Source: Porticoccus sp. (GTDB lineage: Bacteria > Pseudomonadota > Gammaproteobacteria > Pseudomonadales > Porticoccaceae). Taken from it: DNA of 16,221 bases. Position numbers and translations under genes: made by a program. This document shows, piece after piece, positions 5,955-11,371 of this stretch; the stretch's first letter is position 1; each line of letters opens with the position of its first letter. The stretch is from the NCBI GenBank assembly GCA_011049795.1, contig DRHD01000243.1, positions 1 through 16,221 on the forward strand, read 5' to 3'. The notes beneath the pieces are model-generated. The model made no database searches and was not told the DNA's origin. It saw nothing but the letters and a program-made list of their open reading frames with translations.

Positions 5955-6148
5955 AGAAGTATGAAGAGCTGGTTTATCACTGTCCCTCTTGTGGGCAGGG
6001 GCTTGATGAAAATTCGGTGTGGGCGAGTTTTGACACACCCGATCTTAATGAGGCAGAGGATTATGAAGTGTGGTTTTTGACCTGTGAAGACTGCCAGGAA
6101 AATTTCACCTATGAGTTAGAGCCTATAGAGGAGAAGGACAGTGGATAA
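5951..6148 (+). CDS. Small zinc-ribbon protein, 65 aa
   Basis: Two Cys knuckles, CPSCG (C11, C14) and CEDCQ (C45, C48), are separated by an acidic linker, the layout of a zinc ribbon. The rest of the protein is strongly acidic (LEPIEEKDSG), so it probably does not bind DNA on its own and more likely contacts a protein. The start ATG 5951 overlaps the stop of the RNase H-like gene by 4 bases and its 3' end overlaps the integrase start by 8 bases, so all three are likely translated in a chain. Specific function unknown. Confidence 0.75.
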   Translation: MKKYEELVYHCPSCGQGLDENSVWASFDTPDLNEAEDYEVWFLTCEDCQENFTYELEPIEEKDSG

Positions 6149-7163
6149 TCCGTCAATTCAGATAGTATCAGATACGCCTGCGGTAATTAATCCCGGACGT
6201 GTTTACATTATGTCTCTGGCTTCCGCAGAAAGTCGTCGAGTTATGAAGCACGGTCTGAAGACCGTTGCCAGCATACTCCTGTCCTGCGATCCAAGCGAGA
6301 TCGATGACCTTACTCTATTCCAACTTGGCTGGAGTCAGTTGCACTACGAGCACACGCAGGCAGTTAGAGCGCAACTGCTTCAAACCGGGCTGAAAGCAAG
6401 CAGCATAAACCGTGTCCTGGCGGCTCTCAGAGGTGTTCTGAAAGAGAGCTGGCGTTTAGGGGAGATAACAGCCGAGCAGTATCAGCGAGCAGTTGACATT
6501 CGTAACGTCAAAGGTGACACAGTACCGGCAGGCAGAAGCGTCTCCTTTGATGAGATAAAAGCAATCGTCGATGCCTGCTTGAGAGACGAACGTCCTGGTG
6601 TTGGTGCACGGGATGCCGCGATCATGGCGGTACTTTATGCGGCTGGCCTCCGAAGAGCAGAAATTTCGGGTCTGGATTTCGAGAATTACGTCGGTAATTG
6701 TGATGAAGGTGATGGTCGCATCCGGGTTTTGGGCAAGGGTAACAAAGAGCGTGATGTGTTTATAGCGGGAACGGCCAAACAAGCTCTTGACCGTTGGGTT
6801 GTTTTCCGGGGGGATGAAGCCGGTGCAATGTTTTTGCCTTCCAGTCCGAACGGGATAATCCTGCACACTCGCAGCAACGGCAGTGAAGCCCGGATCACTC
6901 CACAGACAGTGTACAGCATCCTTTTGCGACGGGCTGCTGAGGCAGGTGTTGATAACATCACCCCTCATGATATGCGTCGCACTATGGCCGGAGACATGTT
7001 GGATAACGGGATCGACCTGGCAACCGTCCAAAAGTTCATGGGACACTCAAGCCCGACGACAACAAGCAACTATGATCGTCGTGGGGATAAAGCAAAGCAA
7101 AATGCAGCTGTATCTATGGATTTTCCATACCCAGACAATAAAAAGGAGCAGTATGATGAGTGA
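6141..7163 (+). CDS. int: Tyrosine recombinase / phage integrase
   Basis: 340 aa from GTG 6141, with GAGGAGAAGG upstream inside the previous gene. Residues about 22-125 form the helical core-binding domain; residues about 135-320 the catalytic domain. All the expected catalytic residues are present: R171 in AAGLRRAEI, K199 in GKGNKER, H276 and R279 in PHDMRR, H302 in MGHSS, and nucleophile Y311 in SNYDRR. It should therefore cut and join DNA at att sites, or resolve phage multimers, through a 3'-phosphotyrosine. Its length and the lack of an obvious N-terminal arm-binding domain make it resemble XerC/D-like recombinases more than lambda Int. It lies in the middle of the rightward operon, and no attP core can be proved from this window alone. 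Confidence 0.95.
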   Translation: MDNPSIQIVSDTPAVINPGRVYIMSLASAESRRVMKHGLKTVASILLSCDPSEIDDLTLFQLGWSQLHYEHTQAVRAQLLQTGLKASSINRVLAALRGVLKESWRLGEITAEQYQRAVDIRNVKGDTVPAGRSVSFDEIKAIVDACLRDERPGVGARDAAIMAVLYAAGLRRAEISGLDFENYVGNCDEGDGRIRVLGKGNKERDVFIAGTAKQALDRWVVFRGDEAGAMFLPSSPNGIILHTRSNGSEARITPQTVYSILLRRAAEAGVDNITPHDMRRTMAGDMLDNGIDLATVQKFMGHSSPTTTSNYDRRGDKAKQNAAVSMDFPYPDNKKEQYDE

Positions 7164-7428
7164 CGAGAAGCAAGCGTACGTAGCCAACACCGAGCTTAAC
7201 CCCGTTGGGTTTGATGAGTTCTTTGCCGATCTTCTCTACGCGGCGGGTTATGTAGAGGACACGGAGATAGAGAACCTCGGAGCAGAAGATGCGGTGACTA
7301 TTTCCGGCATATACAAAAATGCTATCGGCGTTTTAGGAGAAGAGAAAAGGAGACTAACTGCGTTGGTTGCAATGTGTGATGCTGCTCAAGGACATTTCAG
7401 GGGGGCTGGTGATGGCCAGGAAAATTAG
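7156..7428 (+). CDS. Unknown acidic small protein, 90 aa
   Basis: Not recognised. Two adjacent ATGs, 7153 and 7156, follow GGAG by 4 and 7 bases; 7156 is preferred on spacing. A longer upstream frame lies out of frame inside the integrase and is an artefact. The protein is acidic and helical (FDEFFADLLYAAGYVEDTEIENLGAEDAV is the central block, spanning about residues 18-46), with no zinc or membrane motif. It overlaps the integrase 3' end by 8 bases and the HNH-like gene by 17 bases. As a small acidic protein encoded next to int it could be an excision or partner factor, but it lacks the basic winged-helix look of known excisionases, so that is only a guess. Confidence 0.65.
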   Translation: MSDEKQAYVANTELNPVGFDEFFADLLYAAGYVEDTEIENLGAEDAVTISGIYKNAIGVLGEEKRRLTALVAMCDAAQGHFRGAGDGQEN

Positions 7429-7873
7429 ACGTTCGATAATACAACCGTCAAAGACCAGTCTTGAGTGGTTCCCAACGAGGCGCAACTGCGATTACGCGGA
7501 AAAAGTTGCCGAACTAATGCGCTTCCACAACAAGGCAGCCTACCTGAAAAGTAGCTGCACAATCCCCCATCCTTTTGAGTATACTGTGGCCAATTGGGCC
7601 GGGTGTCTGTTATTTTTCTCCAATTGCTGTGCGGTGTGCGGAGAGCGTGACACACCAAAGCACCTGCATCCAACCCATTGGGTGTCGTTGCACACACAGA
7701 TGGATAAGCATCCAGGCACCGTCCCTGGTAACATTGTACCGATGTGCCAGACGTGCCGCTTCGGAAAGCACTACGAGAGTGGCACCGGTTGGTTGGCCAC
7801 TCGCTATACCAGATCTGCTATAGGGATTATAGAGCGGTTAGTCCAGGACTATTTTAACAGCGTACAGCCCTGA
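7412..7873 (+). CDS. HNH-endonuclease-like protein
   Basis: 153 aa from ATG 7412 with AGGGGGG upstream. It carries C73-x2-C76, an HLHPTHW segment (candidate catalytic His H86 or H89), GNIVPMC with N107, and C112-x2-C115, followed by a lysine (K119). This order fits HNH nucleases with two zinc knuckles, which nick or cut DNA using one metal ion. Two departures: the usual D-H before the proline is replaced, and the Asn of the CN-x2-K ending is R116. Activity is therefore uncertain. The first 60 residues are basic with no known domain. HNH proteins in phages serve as packaging nickases, homing nucleases or defence; the location beside int does not decide between them. Last gene before a strong hairpin. 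Confidence 0.7.
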   Translation: MARKIRRSIIQPSKTSLEWFPTRRNCDYAEKVAELMRFHNKAAYLKSSCTIPHPFEYTVANWAGCLLFFSNCCAVCGERDTPKHLHPTHWVSLHTQMDKHPGTVPGNIVPMCQTCRFGKHYESGTGWLATRYTRSAIGIIERLVQDYFNSVQP

Positions 7874-7885
7874 CGCAAATAAAAT

Positions 7886-7920
7886 CGCGGACAGCACTCA
7901 CTGTACAAGTGTTGTCCGCG
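7886..7920. repeat. Long GC-rich hairpin after the HNH-like gene
   Basis: CGCGGACAGCACT and AGTGTTGTCCGCG form a 13-bp stem with one G-U pair and a 9-base loop, starting 12 bases after the HNH-like stop. There is no U tract on the + strand; on the minus strand it is followed by ATTTTATTT. It may be a weak or factor-dependent terminator, or protect the 3' end of the upstream mRNA. Confidence 0.5.
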
Positions 7921-7984
7921 TAGAGATAAACGGCGAAATAAGAATAGCACACCCTATACGGAATTTCAACAAGGACAAACGACG

Positions 7985-8902
7985 ATGCAAATAAAAGGTT
8001 TAACATTAGCTGCGAGAGAGGAAGCCGCAGAAGAGGCACGGCGGGTTATCAGGTTGCGGTTTGGGAAGCAACCGTGCCACAGCGATTTTACGGGCGGCAG
8101 TACGAGTAAGTACCCGGCCTGGTTGACTAAATTAATAACTGTTCTTTTGACGATCGCTGTTCTGGCGGGGTTTATTATCAGCGCCACTCACATCAACAAT
8201 ATTGGGCAGACAACTATCGCCACTTCCATTGACAATCCCTGGTCGATCAAATTAGTTGGTATCGCGCTGGTCCTTATCTCTGAGGTTACAGCTCTGGTTA
8301 TTTTGTTGGTACTGCCTATGGTGCATGATCGAGTATCAAGGACCGTCCTGTACCTCGGTTTGGCGGGGGCAACCGCAGTCGCTCTGATTGGCAACTGGCA
8401 AGATGGCAATCCCAACGATCCCTTTGCATACGTCGTTGCTTTCGTCCCACCTTTGCTGGTGTTGTCATTAGGTTTTGTCGGTAAGGTCCAGGTCTTAGAG
8501 GCTATCAGCAACCGGCACGATTCATTGGTTGCTTTTGAAGTTGCTAAAAAAGAGTACGATGATTTAACCGCCTTCCCGGAACGCTCCCGTGATTATTTAC
8601 AGACGTATGCCACGACGCTTAGAGATAAGCTCTTAGACACGAACAACGTGGGCCGGGGCAAGACTGAGCGCATGGCCTATTTAGCCTCGCTACCGCCTTC
8701 TGGCTGGCGACGATTGGTGTCTGCTGAGATGGGACAGGATAGCTGGTGGGCAGATGATTCTGATGAAGACCTTCCGGCAGAAGACGTGGTGTCTCTCCAA
8801 CCAGTGCGGGTATGCGTGGAATGCGGAGTTGATATTTCAGATAAGCGAGCCGATGCGCTGTTTTGTTCCTCTGCCTGTACAAAGCGATCGCAACGTAGCT
8901 GA
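7985..8902 (+). CDS. Four-helix membrane protein with C-terminal zinc ribbon
   Basis: 305 aa; ATG 7985 follows AAGGAC. A charged helical N-terminus (LAAREEAAEEARRVIRLRFG) precedes four hydrophobic segments at about residues 48-68, 88-112, 121-138 and 148-168. Then comes a soluble region (172-270) with a helical stretch and an acidic patch (DDSDEDLPAED), and last a zinc ribbon with C277, C280, C294 and C298 (CVECG ... FCSSAC), ending basic (TKRSQRS). I do not recognise the family. The architecture suggests a membrane anchor that holds a cytoplasmic zinc domain, perhaps to bring nucleic acid or a host protein to the membrane; this is inference. It stands alone after the hairpin at 7886-7920 and is the last rightward gene. 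Confidence 0.8.
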   Translation: MQIKGLTLAAREEAAEEARRVIRLRFGKQPCHSDFTGGSTSKYPAWLTKLITVLLTIAVLAGFIISATHINNIGQTTIATSIDNPWSIKLVGIALVLISEVTALVILLVLPMVHDRVSRTVLYLGLAGATAVALIGNWQDGNPNDPFAYVVAFVPPLLVLSLGFVGKVQVLEAISNRHDSLVAFEVAKKEYDDLTAFPERSRDYLQTYATTLRDKLLDTNNVGRGKTERMAYLASLPPSGWRRLVSAEMGQDSWWADDSDEDLPAEDVVSLQPVRVCVECGVDISDKRADALFCSSACTKRSQRS

Positions 8903-8909
8903 CGGCTCT

Positions 8910-8959
8910 TGTCCTCGATAATATAAGATGTCTTCGTTATCGAGGACATCTTCGATAAC
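8910..8959. repeat. Overlapping inverted repeats downstream of the last rightward gene
   Basis: TGTCCTCGATAA (8910-8921) and TTATCGAGGACA (8937-8948) are a perfect 12-bp inverted repeat. Two other pairings share the same bases: AAGATGTC with GACATCTT, and GTTATCG with CGATAAC (8936-8942 with 8953-8959). Only one can form at a time. A related direct copy, TGTCCTTGATAG, lies at 8983-8994. No U tract follows. Candidates are a terminator with alternative folds, or a recombinase or regulator binding array. Confidence 0.55.
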
Positions 8960-9078
8960 TAACACCAAAAGCACGCCTAGAATGTCCTTGATAGGCCCTC
9001 AACTGCACGAAGTGTTACTTGGAGCACGTAAGTCGGACAAGTAAGACACTAAGAAACTGCCTCGAAATACACCATAAA
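8960..9078. other. Remaining intergenic sequence between converging operons
   Basis: No gene is visible here. An imperfect inverted repeat (AGTGTTACTTG at 9011-9021 and CAAGTAAGACACT at 9038-9050) is present. Short in-frame stretches on either strand lack ribosome sites. Confidence 0.4.
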
Positions 9079-9103
9079 AGGGGCGCAAAATCAATGCGCC
9101 CCT
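9079..9103 (-). terminator. Intrinsic terminator of the leftward late operon
   Basis: AGGGGCGCA and TGCGCCCCT form a 9-bp GC-rich stem with a 7-base loop. On the minus strand it is followed by CTTTTATG, and it lies 22 bases after the stop of the last leftward late gene (9126). It is correctly placed and oriented to end that operon. Confidence 0.8.
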
Positions 9104-9125
9104 CATTGGTACAATACCTTTATCA

Positions 9126-9536
9126 CTAACCAACGGATCGGTATGGTGGTGGGATGTCTTCAGGGGTGCTTTCGGGTCTAGGGCGTTTATCTAGTTCCCC
9201 CTTGACCACTTGTGCAATAACCTCTTCTCCCAACAGCTCCTGGATTCTCTCATTAATTATGGCAAGCACTTCATCATCGATTGGGGTATCGGTGCTTTCG
9301 TACAGATCTTTGAGGATGCCATTATACGCTGTATCCCAGGACTTCATCATCGCGCCTTCTATTGTCGGAAGCAGTAGGGTGAGAATCGATTTCACTGCCG
9401 GGTGCAGGTTAGCGTACTGCTTTGACAGCAGAGGCGCTACGATGCGAGGTATCCACACGAGCCACACGAGTAGGAAGGCGCTGACCAATAGCAATAAATA
9501 GTCATACGTTTCCAGCCATTCAATTACCTGATCCAT
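9126..9536 (-). CDS. Small membrane-anchored protein, last gene of the late operon
   Basis: 136 aa; ATG 9536 behind AAGGAG. One strongly hydrophobic segment (about residues 13-36, rich in Leu, Val and Trp) near the N-terminus would span the membrane. It is followed by a helical region (HPAVKSILTLLLPTIEG is moderately hydrophobic) and a charged, Pro-rich tail (KRPRPESTPEDIPPP). The family is not recognised. Late position, small size and membrane anchoring fit a holin, spanin-like or other lysis accessory protein, but no lysin is visible beside it, so this is a weak inference. It has its own candidate promoter at 9592-9619 and is followed at once by the terminator. Confidence 0.7.
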   Translation of the reverse strand: MDQVIEWLETYDYLLLLVSAFLLVWLVWIPRIVAPLLSKQYANLHPAVKSILTLLLPTIEGAMMKSWDTAYNGILKDLYESTDTPIDDEVLAIINERIQELLGEEVIAQVVKGELDKRPRPESTPEDIPPPYRSVG

Positions 9537-9591
9537 TTTTTTAGCTCCTTTTTTTTTGTTATCGGATTCGATGTTTCATTTGATAGACTCT

Positions 9592-9619
9592 AGTATACCT
9601 TAAACCTCGGTTTTTACAA
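9592..9619 (-). promoter_or_regulatory. Candidate leftward promoter for the 136-aa membrane protein
   Basis: On the minus strand TTGTAA (9619-9614), 16 bases, TATACT (9597-9592), in the 94-base gap before the gene at 9536. It would allow expression apart from the rest of the late operon. Confidence 0.5.
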
Positions 9620-9630
9620 GTTCACTTCCC

Positions 9631-10248
9631 CTATGATATGTCAGCGCAATATCCATCGTCGACTTTCAGCACCCCAGCGCCCAGAATATCAATCTTGCTG
9701 TTGTGTCCTGCCGTCGCCCAGAGTGCTTCGATCATCCATTTGATTGTGTAAATGGACGGGACATCTGCCTTAAATGGATAGATCAATTCAAACCCGCTCT
9801 GCGGCGGTATCCTTTGCTGGCTGATAAGGGCGTTGTTGACATAACCAGAGATGACAAAGTTGTGGGGGTCTGGTGGATTATTAACCCAGTTGTATCCGGT
9901 GACTTTCAACAGGTAGCAACCCAGCGATAACTCTACATCTTGCGAGTATCCCCATTTGCCGTTGATGCCTCGAACCTCATTGTGTGGTTGGATGGTTAGT
10001 CCAAAACCGTTCGTTGTGATACGAGCATAGTCGCTGTATTTATCTGACACGCCATCGGCGGTGACTAGGTTGTTATGTATCTGCCAACCATCGGGCACTG
10101 CCTGGATAATTGATAGTGCGTTGTTTGTTGTGTAGGGGCCGGATAGTGACGGGTTGTAAGACACCACGTCGGCGGTTCCTCGGAATCCGTATGGTCGATC
10201 AATACGTGTCTGTGGTTTGGCAAAGAGCCAATGCCAGAGGTTAATCAT
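9631..10248 (-). CDS. Unknown late protein, 205 aa
   Basis: Not recognised. ATG 10248 overlaps the stop of the upstream gene by 4 bases (ATGA) and has AAAGGA before it. After a short hydrophobic N-terminus (MINLWHWLF) the protein is rich in Asn, Gly, Tyr and Trp with alternating strand pattern (GYSQDVELSLGCYLLKVTGY), typical of a beta-sandwich such as a carbohydrate-binding or virion surface domain. Two cysteines (one near the middle, one near the C-terminus). Position downstream of the tail-fibre-like gene supports a virion or host-contact role, but this is inference from composition and context. Confidence 0.7.
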   Translation of the reverse strand: MINLWHWLFAKPQTRIDRPYGFRGTADVVSYNPSLSGPYTTNNALSIIQAVPDGWQIHNNLVTADGVSDKYSDYARITTNGFGLTIQPHNEVRGINGKWGYSQDVELSLGCYLLKVTGYNWVNNPPDPHNFVISGYVNNALISQQRIPPQSGFELIYPFKADVPSIYTIKWMIEALWATAGHNSKIDILGAGVLKVDDGYCADIS

Positions 10249-10754
10249 GATGATTCCTTTCGTAGGTTCGTTCCAAGTTCCGTAACAGCCTGAGCAATAT
10301 CCCTATGGCTGTCCTTAGCTTCTTTTGCCAGTATTTGAATTTCTTTCTCAATAGAGTTTTTTTCATCAGCATGAGTTTTACCGAGACTGATGATGGTATC
10401 AATCATAGACCTATGTTCTGCTATTGTGCTGGACTGCATCTCTTTTAGCTCAGCAATAAGCTCTCTCATGCCGTCTACGATGGTACCGCTCATGTTGGAC
10501 ATGACAGTACCAAACACGCGGTAGGTTTCATCTTGGATGGTGTCGTGGTGATCGTCGTCACCGTCGTCATCGTCGTTGTCTGACTTTAGGGCTTTTACCA
10601 ACTGGGTGGCAGACCAAAACATAACTGACAAAGCCACGAACACAAATGCTATTAGTATGAGTTGGGGTAGTGTTTTGTCGTCGACTAACGTTTCGAGCAC
10701 GTCAGATGCGTCATCCATAACGTCCTGGAACAGTAACATTGTGACACCTTTCAT
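10245..10754 (-). CDS. Single-pass membrane protein with acidic linker and coiled-coil-like tail
   Basis: 169 aa from ATG 10754, which overlaps the upstream stop by one base (TAATG); ATG 10739, with AAAGG close upstream, would shorten it by 5 residues. A transmembrane segment at about 29-53 (LPQLILIAFVFVALSVMFW) is followed by a run of Asp (DNDDDDGDDDHHD, 59-71) and about 95 residues of helix with heptad-like spacing (ELIAELKEMQSSTIAEH and later KNSIEKEIQILAKEAK). Such a protein could multimerise at the inner membrane. Holin, spanin component or envelope sensor are possible readings; none can be shown. The Asp run is encoded by a GAY-rich simple repeat (around 10543-10580). Confidence 0.72.
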   Translation of the reverse strand: MKGVTMLLFQDVMDDASDVLETLVDDKTLPQLILIAFVFVALSVMFWSATQLVKALKSDNDDDDGDDDHHDTIQDETYRVFGTVMSNMSGTIVDGMRELIAELKEMQSSTIAEHRSMIDTIISLGKTHADEKNSIEKEIQILAKEAKDSHRDIAQAVTELGTNLRKESS

Positions 10755-10954
10755 TATTTACCTCGAAGATAATCAATCTGTTTTTGTAAGATGACCATCA
10801 TTGCGGCTATGTCTGCCATTTTCTCTTTGGCTGTTGTCAGGTCGGTCACGTTGTCGTTGATCCAGTCGCGTGCTTGCTGTTGTGTCTTGCCAGACAATGG
10901 CGCTTGCCGGGCATCACGCGCTGCTCGCTGTGCGGGATTGATATAATCAGCCAA
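10754..10954 (-). CDS. Small helical protein, 66 aa, TTG start
   Basis: Not recognised. The start is TTG 10954, supported by GGAGG exactly 6 bases upstream; no ATG stands near. It overlaps the previous gene by 8 bases and shares one base with the next start. The sequence is helical with two parts: a basic, Ala/Gln-rich N-terminal half (PAQRAARDARQAPLSGKTQQ) and a C-terminal helix that could form a coiled coil (TAKEKMADIAAMMVILQKQ). A small structural or chaperone role beside the tail fibre is possible. Unknown function. Confidence 0.7.
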   Translation of the reverse strand: MADYINPAQRAARDARQAPLSGKTQQQARDWINDNVTDLTTAKEKMADIAAMMVILQKQIDYLRGK

Positions 10955-11369
10955 TTTGAACCTCCATAAAACCGCTCATGAATGTCAGTATACCATAAGC
11001 ACGAACATGGTACAAACCGGGTGTTAAATCAAACTCATAGCTGGCAACACCATTGACAGTCGCTATGGTTTTGCGCTCCTGCAATTTACCCAATTCATCA
11101 AATGGCCCAACGGGACTAAGCCAAGCAGAAAACACAACATGTGTGTCCTGCTCGTCAACTGTAACGGTAACAATATTGCCATTAGCCACGATGATTGCTT
11201 TTTGAAATTGCTCACCTATGGCATCACCGATTATTTTTTGTTCTGCCGTTGCTTCCGGCGCGTAGTCTACACGCGGTATGCCCGTTTTCCTTACATCAGG
11301 ACAGGCACCTACTACTGGTATATTTTGTTCAATTAACAGATTGTATAACTGCATTGCTTTGTCTACCAT
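10947..11369 (-). CDS. Unknown late protein after the tail-fibre-like gene, 140 aa
   Basis: Start ATG 11369, two bases after the fibre-gene stop, with GGGGG 5 bases upstream; ATG 11402 would overlap the fibre gene and lacks a site. The first half is mixed helix (DKAMQLYNLLIEQNIPVVG, DAIGEQFQKAI); the second half is a strand-rich segment (NIVTVTVDEQDTHVVFSAW ... ASYEFDLTPGLYHVRAYG) like a small beta-sandwich. The family is not recognised. A gene directly downstream of a tail fibre often encodes a fibre-assembly or tip protein, which is a reasonable but unproved reading. Confidence 0.75.
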   Translation of the reverse strand: MVDKAMQLYNLLIEQNIPVVGACPDVRKTGIPRVDYAPEATAEQKIIGDAIGEQFQKAIIVANGNIVTVTVDEQDTHVVFSAWLSPVGPFDELGKLQERKTIATVNGVASYEFDLTPGLYHVRAYGILTFMSGFMEVQIG

Positions 11370-11371
11370 AA

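Noticed and set aside
6456..7046. A 196-residue open frame antisense to the integrase
   Set aside because: The sense integrase carries all catalytic residues; the antisense frame shows no motif or start signal and is a shadow.
7156..7428. The 90-aa protein as an excisionase paired with the integrase
   Set aside because: It is acidic and lacks a recognisable winged-helix or MerR-like DNA-binding helix, so position alone is not enough to call it.
10543..10580. A short tandem repeat (GTCGTCA/TCGTCG units) as a CRISPR-like or satellite array
   Set aside because: It is in frame within a gene and simply encodes an Asp-rich linker; no spacers or repeat units of CRISPR size occur in the window.
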